Shown: positions 25,331 through 34,315, numbered from the stretch's first letter. The stretch is 36,623 bases of DNA from Nitrospina sp. (GCA_018697205.1 JABHTG010000061.1:1-36623); one strand, 5' to 3'. Notes: a model not told the origin generated them from the sequence alone. A program made the numbers and translations.

Positions 25331-25833
25331 TTTTATGTACTCCTGTATATTTAAATTGATTTATTCAAGTGAATTTAGATTTTAAAAATGACAGTTTTAT
25401 TTTGGTCAACCACCATTGTTTTTTTGGATGTCACCTCCTTTTTTAGTTAAAACACGTTGATAATTGGGTAATAATGGGGAGTTTCCTCCCTTTTGAAATA
25501 TTGAAATTGATCAAAAAGCATCCACAAACATACTAATATAAGGATAGCCACCCCAAAATCAACACCTCAGTACTGAAATAATACTCATCAGCTTTCCTAT
25601 CGGCCGACAAGTCCAATATCTTAAAAAAAATTAATGTTTTTTTATCTTTATATGGTATTTATTTTACTTGGTATTTTTGAAGATTTTTATACTTTTCAGT
25701 ACTTTGGCAAATTAAACTACCAACTCACCTCTATATTATTGAATTTTATATAGTTATATCGTATTATATTGTTTTAGGTCATTAATTAAAAAAACTACTC
25801 ATAAACTTTATTAAGTTTCTAATATAAATAAGC
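25331..25833. other. Divergent intergenic region between the A-B operon and the rodZ-like gene
   Basis: This 503-bp AT-rich region should hold promoters for both directions but I cannot assign them confidently. It contains the leader elements listed separately and a small hairpin GGGAG/CTCCC (25477-25490). Beyond the 13-codon minus-strand frame noted with the leader element I see no gene. Confidence 0.4.
25386..25440 (-). promoter_or_regulatory. Leader with extended Shine-Dalgarno element and tiny ORF upstream of the type A gene
   Basis: On the minus strand AAGGAGGTGA (25440-25431) complements the 16S rRNA 3' end over ten bases but is 100 nt from the type A start. Seventeen bases after GGAGG an ATG opens a 13-codon frame, MVVDQNKTVIFKI. 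It may be a leader peptide, a ribosome standby site, or a stabilising site like the STAB-SD of some Bacillus mRNAs. Function is inference only. Confidence 0.35.
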
Positions 25834-26724
25834 ATGGTAGAAGATTTTGGTTCCTATTTGAAAGCTGAGCGTGAGCTCCGAGGTGTCACTTTAGAAGAAT
25901 TGCACGCAAAAACTAAAATACCTATCCATTATCTAAATGCTCTGGAAAAAAACCAGCTTGAGAAACTACCTGAGGAAGTTTTTATTAAAGGATACATTCG
26001 ATCCTTTGCCAAAGTCATTGGCGCCAATGAGGATGAGATGCTCTCAGCTTACATTGATATAACTAAACCTTCTCCTACTGATTTCAATAATCCAATTAGT
26101 TCGAGTCAAGAACCCCCCTCTATTAACATAAAATTTATTTTTATACTTATTTTTATAATTTTATTTTTAGTTGGAGCAGCATGGGGCATAAATATTTTAA
26201 TTCGCAATATTAATATAGATTCAACCAAACCTAGTTCCGCCGTCATTCAGCAACAAAAAAATAAAATAAAAGAAAATACAAAAAAAAATCTATCTACCGG
26301 CAGTTTAGAAATTGATCCTGCGTTAACCATTAAAACATCACCTAGCAGTGTCACTACGAAACCTAATCGAGATTTTAAAGATACTTCAGCGCAAACTATC
26401 GATGAAAATACTGAGGAAAAACTAAAATTAGCCCCTAGCTCAACCAAAACTGTATCTACTGACGACGATATGCCGTTGAAGTTAACGATCAAGGTCAAGA
26501 ATGATGTCTGGTTTAATATAGCAGTAGATGATTTCCCAGTAGAAGATTTTGTTGTTGCAAGAGGAACTGAAAAAATATTTTATGGTAGAAAACAATACCT
26601 CTTAACCGTGGGCAATCAAAACTCAATCGATTTATTACTCAATGATGTAGCAGTAAGTTTTCCGATTGAGAATGAGGAGAATCTGGTGAAAGACTTTACC
26701 ATCACTTCTAAACTTATTGAATAA
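25834..26724 (+). CDS. rodZ: RodZ-like helix-turn-helix membrane protein
   Basis: RodZ links the MreB cytoskeleton to the cell-wall elongation machinery. The 296-aa protein has an N-terminal HTH_25 domain (FGSYLKAERELRGVTLEEL, EVFIKGYIRSFAKVIG; residues 1-75). One membrane helix at about 95-120 follows, then a Ser/Thr/Lys-rich linker. A C-terminal DUF4115 domain (about 210-290) contains LTIKVKNDVWFNI and GTEKIFYG. This order is the RodZ architecture and the length is close to normal. No mreB is in view. It stands alone on the plus strand, divergent from the A-B operon. Confidence 0.88.
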   Translation: MVEDFGSYLKAERELRGVTLEELHAKTKIPIHYLNALEKNQLEKLPEEVFIKGYIRSFAKVIGANEDEMLSAYIDITKPSPTDFNNPISSSQEPPSINIKFIFILIFIILFLVGAAWGINILIRNINIDSTKPSSAVIQQQKNKIKENTKKNLSTGSLEIDPALTIKTSPSSVTTKPNRDFKDTSAQTIDENTEEKLKLAPSSTKTVSTDDDMPLKLTIKVKNDVWFNIAVDDFPVEDFVVARGTEKIFYGRKQYLLTVGNQNSIDLLLNDVAVSFPIENEENLVKDFTITSKLIE

Positions 26725-26907
26725 TCTCTAACAGTTCTAAGCTCAACTGATCGGTTTTAATATTATGCTTTTTTATCCATAAAGAAATTTACCTCTTTAA
26801 TGAATCATTTCAGAATATTTAAGTTGGCTTAAATTTTTCTATTAAGCAATTATTTTTTCAAAAACTAATTTAACTTATAAGCTTTCTATTAAAATAAAAA
26901 TATTCAA

Positions 26908-27144
26908 ATGACTAAGTTGTCAGGTCCTTCTAAGCTTACCGGGGCAAAGCAAATAGCTTACTGTGTCTGCATGCAATCAAATCACTGGCCTCATTGTGAT
27001 GCTACGCATCATAGTACAGGTGGCAGTGGCCCAAAAATCATAGAACTAGATAAAAATAAAACCTATATGTTATGTCGATGTTTTAAAAGTAAAAATAAAC
27101 CTTTCTGCGATGGTTCTCACCTAAATAAGAATATCGATAATTAA
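26908..27144 (+). CDS. Tandem CDGSH-type iron-sulfur protein
   Basis: The 78-aa protein holds two CDGSH iron-sulfur motifs, each expected to bind a [2Fe-2S] cluster with three Cys and one His. The first is CVCMQSNHWPHCDATH (residues 19-34), the second CRCFKSKNKPFCDGSH (about 57-72). The double motif in one small soluble protein resembles the bacterial and Miner2-type class. There is no signal peptide, so it is cytoplasmic. Partner and role are unknown; electron transfer or cluster donation is known for the family. The next gene starts 28 bp downstream. Confidence 0.9.
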   Translation: MTKLSGPSKLTGAKQIAYCVCMQSNHWPHCDATHHSTGGSGPKIIELDKNKTYMLCRCFKSKNKPFCDGSHLNKNIDN

Positions 27145-27172
27145 TCCCGCCTGCATAACTCATTACACTCTC

Positions 27173-28048
27173 ATGCTCCACAAAAAATTTTATTATAAAT
27201 TCAACTTTTGGGTTATGTCTTTATATTTAATTCGATATCTTATCCTATTTATATTTCTTTTTATGTTAAGCGCTTGCTTTTCATTCCAAAACCAAATTAA
27301 AGATGAAATGGTTCTCATCCCTGAAGGAATATTTACAATGGGATATAATATAAATAATAAAAACGAATGGGGGGATACCGACGAAGAACCTGTTCATAAA
27401 GTTTTTTTAAAATCTTACTATATGGACCGCTATGAAGTTAGCGCATCTCAATTTTCAAAATTTTTGAATAATCATCCAGATAAAGCACCTTTTTATTTTC
27501 AAACTGGATTAGGAGTCACAATCGAAAAAGTCGATAACCTATTTAGTCCAAAAATTGGACTAAAAAATTATGTCGCGAATAGGATTTCTTGGTATGGCGC
27601 CGATGCTTATTGTAAATGGATTAGTAAACGTTTACCAACTGAAGCGGAGTGGGAAAAAGCCTCTCGGGGAACCGATGGCAGAATATTTCCATGGGGCAAT
27701 GAGTTCCCAACTAATGAACGCGTCACATTTCGAAGAAAATTTAACCTACTCGGATTCAAGGCTTTAGAACAAGTTGACTCTATGCCTGGTGGGCAATCGC
27801 CCTATGGAGTCCACCATATGGCAGGCAATGCATGGGAATGGGTTTCAGATTGGTATAAAGATATTTATTATGAAGAGTCCCCTTATAATAATCCCAAAGG
27901 ACCTGAGTCGGGGATCACCAAGGTTTTACGAGGGGGCAATTGGTACTACAAGGCTTATTATATGCGGACTACCTATCGTTTTAACGAAAAACCTGATGTA
28001 TTCAAAAATTGGCAAGGATTTCGCTGCGCTAAAGATCTAAACTCATAG
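27173..28048 (+). CDS. FGE-sulfatase (SUMF1-like) fold lipoprotein, second copy
   Basis: The 291-aa protein is a paralogue of the one at 6071-6940. A hydrophobic leader ends in lipobox LSAC; an ATG at 27215 (Met15) would give a more usual 20-residue lipoprotein signal and may be the true start. The FGE-type domain shows EGIFTMGYN, MDRYEVSASQF, ISWYGADAYCKW, KRLPTEAEWEKASRG, FPWGNEF, GNAWEWVSDWY, VLRGGNWYY and GFRCAKD. As in the other copy there is no cysteine in the segment that holds the catalytic pair of true FGEs, so classical formylglycine formation is unlikely. It converges on the Maf-type gene with 10 bp between stops. Confidence 0.9.
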   Translation: MLHKKFYYKFNFWVMSLYLIRYLILFIFLFMLSACFSFQNQIKDEMVLIPEGIFTMGYNINNKNEWGDTDEEPVHKVFLKSYYMDRYEVSASQFSKFLNNHPDKAPFYFQTGLGVTIEKVDNLFSPKIGLKNYVANRISWYGADAYCKWISKRLPTEAEWEKASRGTDGRIFPWGNEFPTNERVTFRRKFNLLGFKALEQVDSMPGGQSPYGVHHMAGNAWEWVSDWYKDIYYEESPYNNPKGPESGITKVLRGGNWYYKAYYMRTTYRFNEKPDVFKNWQGFRCAKDLNS

Positions 28049-28058
28049 TTGGATTTTA

Positions 28059-28967
28059 TTATTTAAGTATTTTTTTAATCGCCCATTCCACATTAATTTT
28101 TTTGTTACAGTATTTAAAAATTGCTTCGCTCAAGGACATCAGTGAGCAGTGGTCGGTTAATATTCCAGCTTCACTACAATTGATTATATTAGTTGGACCT
28201 TTACGTTTCCAGGTTGTAAAGGCCCAATCAAACCATTGCTTCGATACAGACATTGATTTTAAGGTGGGTACGGAATGGCCATTCACATCTATTTCATAAA
28301 CAATATTTTCTCGTTGTTTTTCAATGGTATCGCTCAAACCTACATCTTGGTCTTCGCTGTCCCGACTGTGAGTCTTTTTTTTGGGATAAGACAGGTCCTG
28401 TCCTGTAAAAATAATGGGGTTCGCCCCTGATTGAAATGCTAAGTCGTAAGCTACAGATAAGACACTTCCACCTGGTGTCAAACGTCCTATGGTTGGTATT
28501 TGATTTGCGATTTCAACGAGTGCTGGTATATCAGGAGCGTGCTTATGAAAAAAAATTACATTTCCTTCCCACAAATCTAAAACACGCGGGTGTATTATTG
28601 AAGGAGCAATCAATGTCATTCCTCGATGAGAAACGCCTTGAAAAAATTTAGCTACTTCCTCTTGCGGATCCAAGTTGACAACGATAGAGGGGGTTACTCC
28701 CTGCATCAGTAGAGGCTTTAGAGCAGCATCGCTAGCTAAAATCATCGAATGTCCCTGGGCCCGAGCCAATAAATTGATATTTTTATCTAGAGACGGACCA
28801 GCACCAACTACAATAGCAGGAACCTCTTTAAACTTCTGAGCCAGAGCGATAACTCCTGGATTTTTTTGAATCGCGCTTCGGTTCGCTTGAAAATTGTGTT
28901 GCCAAAGACTATTAAAGCGAAGGCTAGTAGCGGATTTAACTTCCTGAATATGCCTATCTTTATTCAT
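28059..28967 (-). CDS. DUF115 (Maf/MptE-like) motility-associated protein
   Basis: The 302-aa protein contains a DUF115 domain, the core of motility accessory factors that add nonulosonic acids to flagellin in Campylobacter, Aeromonas and others. Key stretches are PAIVVGAGPSLDKNI (a Rossmann-type GAGPS motif near residue 55), ILASDAALKPL, VNLDPQ, GGSVLSVAYDLA and IIFTGQDLSYP. It is shorter than full Maf proteins and consists of little beyond this domain. It lies just beyond the terminator of the flagellar hook operon on the same strand, so it has its own promoter or depends on read-through. A role in glycosylating flagellin is inferred from family and location. Confidence 0.82.
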   Translation of the reverse strand: MNKDRHIQEVKSATSLRFNSLWQHNFQANRSAIQKNPGVIALAQKFKEVPAIVVGAGPSLDKNINLLARAQGHSMILASDAALKPLLMQGVTPSIVVNLDPQEEVAKFFQGVSHRGMTLIAPSIIHPRVLDLWEGNVIFFHKHAPDIPALVEIANQIPTIGRLTPGGSVLSVAYDLAFQSGANPIIFTGQDLSYPKKKTHSRDSEDQDVGLSDTIEKQRENIVYEIDVNGHSVPTLKSMSVSKQWFDWAFTTWKRKGPTNIINCSEAGILTDHCSLMSLSEAIFKYCNKKINVEWAIKKILK

Positions 28968-29023
28968 TAAAAATAATGTAACAAAATCTTCTATTTCAAT
29001 CTACCTTCAAAATAGTAAGGCAT

Positions 29024-29050
29024 AAAAAAAAACCCAGGCCGAAGCCCGGG
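29024..29050 (-). terminator. Rho-independent terminator of the fliK-flgD-flgE operon
   Basis: On the minus strand CCCGGGC pairs with GCCTGGG around a TTCG tetraloop, followed by nine T residues. It lies 29 nt past the flgE stop. The stem contains one G-T pair. Confidence 0.93.
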
Positions 29051-29078
29051 CTAGAAAAATTTTATAATATTAAAATAA

Positions 29079-30323
29079 TTAACGTACTAGATTAACTGAC
29101 TCTGAAAGTAAATCATCAGTTGTAGTAATAAGCCTAGCACTTGCCTGATACGCTTGTTGCGTTTTTATCATTGTAACGAATGCTTGGGCAATATCTACAT
29201 TAGAAAGTTCAAGTGACTCACCAAGAATTTTACCTAGTCCACCAGTATTAGGGACCCCAATAGTTGGCTGCCCAGATTCTTGCGATTCCGTATATTTATT
29301 ATTACCAGCACGGTTAAGTCCTGATGGAGATAAAAAATCCGCAATTGCAAGTTTATTCAAGTTTTCTGTTTGACCATTATTAAAGAGACCCATAATAACC
29401 CCTTCTGATGTTACCGATAAGCCTAGCAAGGTCCCAGTAGCATATCCATCTTGAACGAGCGAATTATTATTGGAAGCCGCTGAGAATCCAGTTATTTTAC
29501 CGTGTGTAGCTCCATTAGCATCTACAAGATCCCAGTTCAGCGACATTTCATTTGCCGGAGTACTAGCAGATGAAAAATCTATTGTAAATGTATGATCAGC
29601 TATAGTTTCACCATCAACCAAGCTTAGTTGTCCCGTAGTATCAAAAGTTACCGTTCCCGTTGCCCCCGCGGTAATTGTACCTTCAGATGGAACAGCTGAA
29701 TAACTCCATTGATTTTTTGATGCAACCTTAGTAAAAGTAACATTCAAAGTTACCGTCGTACCGACAGAATTATAAAGTGTAACAGGAGTTATAAAAGTTG
29801 AAGTTGCTGTCGCTGCTGCGTTGAGTTGAGTCCCTGTATTAAAAAAGGTGCTCGCATTTGGAGTAGACTGAACGCCTGCTAAATCGATATCTTCCATCGT
29901 TGTTGATAATACATCAGCAGTATATTTGAACCCTTTTAAAATTTCTCCGGTCATTGTCTGAACCTTACCAGTTTCATTTAAACGGAACTGACCATTTCTT
30001 GTGAAAAACTGCGCACTAGAATCTTCAGGGCTTGTTACAAAAAACCCATTACCATCAATTGCGACATCCAAAGCATTGGCAGAATGTTCAATTGCGCCTT
30101 GATCCCAAACCTGCAATACTCCTGCTAATTGTGAACCACCGCCCAATTGGCTAGTAACTGCACCATTATGTAAGACCGTACTGAAAATATCTCCAAAAAC
30201 AGGTGCACTGCCTTTAAAGCCCACCGTATTTACATTTGCAATATTATCACCGATGATCTCCATGGCTTTCGATTGTCCAGAAAGACCTGATACCCCGGTA
30301 AAAAGTGTACTGATAAGTGACAT
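29079..30323 (-). CDS. flgE: Flagellar hook protein FlgE
   Basis: FlgE polymerises into the flagellar hook, the flexible joint between rod and filament. The 414-aa sequence has the conserved ends of the family: N-terminal SLISTLFTGVSGL and GDNIANVNTVGFKGS, C-terminal LSNVDIAQAFVTMIKTQQA, which pair as coiled coils in the hook core. The Thr/Ser/Ala-rich middle (about 150-310) is the surface-exposed variable region. GAGGAG precedes the ATG. It is the last gene of the fliK-flgD-flgE operon. Confidence 0.97.
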   Translation of the reverse strand: MSLISTLFTGVSGLSGQSKAMEIIGDNIANVNTVGFKGSAPVFGDIFSTVLHNGAVTSQLGGGSQLAGVLQVWDQGAIEHSANALDVAIDGNGFFVTSPEDSSAQFFTRNGQFRLNETGKVQTMTGEILKGFKYTADVLSTTMEDIDLAGVQSTPNASTFFNTGTQLNAAATATSTFITPVTLYNSVGTTVTLNVTFTKVASKNQWSYSAVPSEGTITAGATGTVTFDTTGQLSLVDGETIADHTFTIDFSSASTPANEMSLNWDLVDANGATHGKITGFSAASNNNSLVQDGYATGTLLGLSVTSEGVIMGLFNNGQTENLNKLAIADFLSPSGLNRAGNNKYTESQESGQPTIGVPNTGGLGKILGESLELSNVDIAQAFVTMIKTQQAYQASARLITTTDDLLSESVNLVR

Positions 30324-30354
30324 TAGTTTCTCCTCTTTATTTTATTTATTAATT

Positions 30355-31023
30355 CTAATTCGTTTGACTGACTCGCTTTATTGTATTAATAGGTATTTCT
30401 TTTCCGTTTACAACGGCATACGTTTCATCCTCTCCAAAAACAACGTCACTAACGAGGCCAGAAGAAAATGTATCTACTTGAATTGGGGCTCCGGCTAGAT
30501 TTTCAGCTTTCACCGCATAAGAATAAGTACCTGCAGAAACTGGCTTTCCTTGACTATTTGCTCCATCCCAAGTAGCCATATTTTTGCCCTGTGTTTGACT
30601 ACCAACCCTAACCATATCAATCTGATTACCTGTGCTATCAAAAATATCAATTTGAATCGATTCAGCATCACTTGGCAAAGAGTAACTAATAGTCTCTGTA
30701 GCATTTTCAGCATGATTTATCGTATTGCCATAGGACTCCACTGTTTTACCAATAAGATTGACTGATGAAGTGTTTTGTAACGCTGTTTCCAATTTTTGCA
30801 TGATTTCAAGGTTTGTATTCACGTTGGTCATTTGTTCCAAACCACTAAACTGAGCCAACTGAGCACTAAAATCTTGTGCCCCCATTGGATCGAGAGGATC
30901 TTGTGCTGAAAGTTGCGCTATGAGCAACTTTAGAAAATCATCTTTTCCCATTGCTTCATTGTTAGCTGTTTTCATTGTAGATTTGGTATTATCTATCGAT
31001 GTAACCCCTGGAATCATTTCCAT
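30355..31023 (-). CDS. flgD: Flagellar hook-capping protein FlgD
   Basis: FlgD forms the temporary cap that guides FlgE assembly. The 222-aa sequence shows the conserved N-terminal [20 protein letters not shown] and [10 protein letters not shown] FlgD Ig-like/tudor region follows, with [10 protein letters not shown] and the hallmark [24 protein letters not shown] lies 8 nt before the ATG. It is the middle gene of the operon, 29 bp after fliK and 31 bp before flgE. Confidence 0.96.
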   Translation of the reverse strand: MEMIPGVTSIDNTKSTMKTANNEAMGKDDFLKLLIAQLSAQDPLDPMGAQDFSAQLAQFSGLEQMTNVNTNLEIMQKLETALQNTSSVNLIGKTVESYGNTINHAENATETISYSLPSDAESIQIDIFDSTGNQIDMVRVGSQTQGKNMATWDGANSQGKPVSAGTYSYAVKAENLAGAPIQVDTFSSGLVSDVVFGEDETYAVVNGKEIPINTIKRVSQTN

Positions 31024-31052
31024 TTTTTAATCTCCTAAAGTAATCAATGTTC

Positions 31053-32723
31053 TTATGCGACAATACTGAATGTTTGAGAGACATCCTCGAACATAAATGA
31101 GGTTTGCCTTGTGGAGGCATTTTTCGACTCAGCTTCCAACTCTTCTATATCTATAAAATCAAAATCATCTTCCCCGGTATTTGATTGCCTAAAATTATTT
31201 TGCTGCTGAGAAAATTGTGAGTCACTGTCCCCACCCACCAAAACTGAAAAACCATCTAACGTGAGCCCCTTAGCTAACATAGAATCCCTAAGTTGTGACA
31301 AGTTACTTTCAATGAGCTGTTTTACTGCCTGATTTTCAGCGACAATTAATGTTCTCACTCCATCCGCAGACGTAGTGATGCTCATCCTTACACTCCCTAG
31401 AGATGGTGGATCGAGCCGTATTTTAACTTCACTTTGCGAACCATTTGAACGAACCGATAATCGATTAATAATTTGATCGATTACTCTTTTCTCAATAGGA
31501 GCCTTATAAATTGAATTTTCTGGAATAACCGCTTTTATAGTTGAGTCGTTTTTGTTATTACTCCCACCAACCAAATTGTTATTTTGTGTTTGAACTTCTC
31601 CATTAATTTTATTTGCGTCTAATTTTTTATTTTTGGCTGCATCTAAGGTCCCATCAGCGTATTTCATGCCAATAGTATTTTGAAAAACAGTTTTTTCTTC
31701 CGTCATATTCTTTGATACGGCCTTTATGTTATCGCTTGATGATACCTTTTCCTCACTTGTAGAATCAGTATCACCAAGTTGTTTATTTAAATCTGGGCTC
31801 AACCTGTTTTTAATATCTGATTTTTTTACAGTCTTTTCTTTATCTTCCGTTTTCACTTCTGCGTTTAAATTTAAATTTTGATCCGATTTTTCATTACCTT
31901 TGTTATTTTGTTTAGTTGTTTCTATGTTAACTAAATCTTTGCTCGCTTGGTTTACCGCCTCAGGTTTTATTGCTTTATCTAAAGTACCTAAATTCTGTTT
32001 TGTTAATTCACCGTTTATATTTGATATGTTAGTTTTTATTGATTCAAATTGTTGAACCAAGTTTTTTGCTTCCTGTTCATTTAATCCAGATTTTTTTAAT
32101 AACTCACCTATTAAACCTTTTCTATTTTCTAATTGTGAAAATGAATTTTCATTTATATTTTTGGCAGAAAGAAAATCCTCAAGTGAAAAATCTGTTAGAT
32201 TTGAATTTTGTGTTGTTAGAGACTGTAATAAAGACCCAATATCTATCCCGGAGTCATTTTTAAAAATCTCTAGAAGAGTTTCTACAGCTTTCACATTAAA
32301 TCCTAATTCTTTTAACTGATCCATGGCTTCTTGTAGATTTTCAATCGAAGCAATTTTCTCAGGGGAAATTTCCTCTGAATCGATGGGACTAGACTTAGTT
32401 TCATTCAAAGAATCTTGTGAAGTCTTTTCGTCTATTTTATTTGAAGTTGCCTGATCTATTTGTTGGTCATCAGATTTTTTAGGTTTTTCTGCTTGTTTTT
32501 TATCTGATGTTTTTTCGGGCGACGATGTACCCTGCCTAGAAGAATGATCTTGTCTATCCGTTGCTGGTTTATTATTTTCTTGTGCAGGAGTTACCTTATT
32601 ACTTTCATTATCCATAATTCGCTGGAACCCATCATCGTCTGCAACATCGTTCTTCTGAGGAGTCACCCCTTGCTCGACCGGTGCTTGTGGTGCAAAAATT
32701 GCTAATATATCTGGCTGGCTCAC
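31053..32723 (-). CDS. fliK: Flagellar hook-length control protein FliK
   Basis: FliK measures hook length and triggers the export switch from hook to filament subunits. The 556-aa protein is long and low-complexity (Lys, Asn, Ser, Gln, Asp), as expected of the flexible ruler. The conserved C-terminal Flg_hook domain at about 405-520 contains VKIRLDPPSLGSVRMSI and ALKQ-like AVKQLIESNLSQLRDSM. The start is GTG with AAGG upstream. It is first in the operon, about 60 nt below a sigma-54 promoter. Confidence 0.93.
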   Translation of the reverse strand: MSQPDILAIFAPQAPVEQGVTPQKNDVADDDGFQRIMDNESNKVTPAQENNKPATDRQDHSSRQGTSSPEKTSDKKQAEKPKKSDDQQIDQATSNKIDEKTSQDSLNETKSSPIDSEEISPEKIASIENLQEAMDQLKELGFNVKAVETLLEIFKNDSGIDIGSLLQSLTTQNSNLTDFSLEDFLSAKNINENSFSQLENRKGLIGELLKKSGLNEQEAKNLVQQFESIKTNISNINGELTKQNLGTLDKAIKPEAVNQASKDLVNIETTKQNNKGNEKSDQNLNLNAEVKTEDKEKTVKKSDIKNRLSPDLNKQLGDTDSTSEEKVSSSDNIKAVSKNMTEEKTVFQNTIGMKYADGTLDAAKNKKLDANKINGEVQTQNNNLVGGSNNKNDSTIKAVIPENSIYKAPIEKRVIDQIINRLSVRSNGSQSEVKIRLDPPSLGSVRMSITTSADGVRTLIVAENQAVKQLIESNLSQLRDSMLAKGLTLDGFSVLVGGDSDSQFSQQQNNFRQSNTGEDDFDFIDIEELEAESKNASTRQTSFMFEDVSQTFSIVA

Positions 32724-32795
32724 AATTAATACCTTTTATTCCAAGTTTATAAATTATTACCCCTTTAAAATTTCCTTCAGGGTTTACTTACTTTG

Positions 32796-32812
32796 AGCAA
32801 AAGATATGCCAA
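32796..32812 (-). promoter_or_regulatory. Sigma-54 promoter of the fliK-flgD-flgE operon
   Basis: The minus strand reads TTGGCATATCTTTTGCT, with the GG (-24) and GC (-12) elements at exactly the right 12-base spacing and TTGCT after the second. The start point would be about 60 nt upstream of fliK. Hook genes are commonly RpoN-dependent middle genes, which fits. No enhancer site was identified. Confidence 0.75.
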
Positions 32813-33036
32813 ATCGTAAAAACATATTTTAAACGTTTAAATATAAAGAATTATATGTATTTTTCTTTACCGACATACAATAAATACTAGGGCAATATTT
32901 TCCCGAATGTAGGCAGTTTTATCTTTTTTATTTTAATAATTTTTCTTGTTAAATTTTTTAGCAATTTTTGAATACAATTTGTTGCTATTCACTTCCCATT
33001 AATTATTATTCAAATATTTTTTTCTATAATTTTAGA

Positions 33037-33478
33037 ATGTATAATTTAAATATAATTATTTTTATTTTATTAGTTTTGTTTCCAATTTCTGCTGAGACGC
33101 AGGAACTAGATAAGAATTTATTTAAAAGTTCCAGCATGATTAGCCTAGAGGTTGCAAAAAAAGAGCTTAAGCAAGTTTATCTAGACAGTGGAGAGACCAA
33201 AACTTTACATTGTGGCTGTTATTTTGATAAAAATAATCAGGTCTACCCAAATTCATGTGACATGAGTCCTTCAAGACTTCGCATAAAAGAAGAGAGGATA
33301 ATTTTAAAATGGGTACATGCTATTCCTTTATCCTTTTTGGAAGTTCTATGAATTGTTGGAATCAACTTATTTGCATTAAATCAAATGGCACTAAATTTAG
33401 TGGAGCAAGCTGCTGCGGTAGCACCTCTCCAAAATTTAAATCCATGGAATCCGATATGCATAACCTAATTCCCTCTTT
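33037..33478 (+). pseudogene. Endonuclease I (EndA-like), 5' part of a broken gene
   Basis: Starting at the ATG at 33037 (another ATG lies at 32968), a signal peptide ending PISA leads into an endonuclease I domain, a secreted or periplasmic nuclease. KKELKQVYLDSG, LHCGCYFD and WVHAIPLSFL correspond to the CGC and WEHVVPA motifs; the catalytic His is kept but the preceding Glu is Val. A frameshift at about 33340 moves the frame to one giving CWNQL, SPKFKSMESDMHNLIPS, the family's DLHNLVPA region. Homology stops near 33478, where methyltransferase sequence begins; the rest of the gene resumes at about 34330. Non-functional. Confidence 0.72.
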
Positions 33479-33868
33479 TGATTGGACTCTAGAAAGCACA
33501 AATGACTTTTCCAAGCCCACTTCTTCTTTTGATTGATCTAATCATCAACGATCCTCCATTTGGAATTGGCGATGATGATATAGGAACTCGATATACCAGA
33601 TGTGAGGATAATGTTATTGATGGTTATGTTGAGGTTCCAGTATCAAAATACGAGGATTTTTCATACGAGTTTATGGTGGAAGTGGAACGACTTTAAGAAA
33701 AGGTGGAAGTGCTTACATATTTTCAGGATACCAGAATCTACGACACATACTTAATTCAGCAGTAAAGGTTGGATTAGAAGAACGAAACCATATCATCTGG
33801 AAATATAGCTTTGGCCTAAACACTACAAAAAAATTTATAGCATCACACTACCATTTACTTTATTTCGT
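33479..33868 (+). pseudogene. DNA methyltransferase (DNA_methylase_N4/N6) fragment
   Basis: This stretch encodes part of a site-specific DNA methyltransferase. LIINDPPFGIG holds the DPPF catalytic motif at 33550-33561. Then come VIDGYVEVPVSKYEDFSYEFM and, after a frameshift at about 33694, KGGSAYIFSGYQNLRHIL, RNHIIWKYSFGL, and SHYHLLYF. A four-base duplication (GATTGAT) near 33534 seems to break the start. The C-terminal part with the SAM-binding motif is missing: the frame runs straight into an unrelated methyltransferase fragment at about 33869. Non-functional. Confidence 0.72.
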
Positions 33869-34306
33869 TATGCCACCAATATCCAAACTTACTTTTAACG
33901 AGTTTATGAGTGATGGAGATCATACGTACGAAATTGTCAAACAAGATATCTTAAATTTTTCAAAAAAATTGAAGAGTGATGGGATTTTGTGTGGGCATGA
34001 CTGCTTCGGATTGATGAATGATTTTGAACCTTCTATTATTAACGAAAACTTAACTTCTGGGATGTTTAAAAATTCTCAATACCCCGGAGGAATACACCCA
34101 GGGGTATTAAAGGTGTCTCCGAGATCTTTGGGAGTAATAATAGTCTTACGATATGGAGCAAAATTGATCTTAGAACGGAACAGGATGAACTCTTATCAAC
34201 AGTTTCAACCGAGCGGTGGAAAATAAATGACGACAGTTTTTTTATGCCTCTTGGTTTAGAGGAAACATCGTCTATCTGGAGCGTTACTCTTGAGGGTGAT
34301 GTTTAA
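33869..34306 (+). pseudogene. Class I SAM methyltransferase (Methyltransf_24-like) fragment
   Basis: In frame with the preceding DNA methyltransferase fragment is another methyltransferase piece: SDGDHTYEIVKQDILNFSKK followed by DGILCGHD, the typical end of Methyltransf_24-type domains acting on small molecules or sugars. HPGV is followed by a frameshift at about 34105; the other frame continues KGVSEIFG, WSKIDLRTEQDELL to a stop at 34306. The N-terminal SAM-binding half is absent. Non-functional. Confidence 0.62.
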
Positions 34307-34315
34307 CTCTGATGT

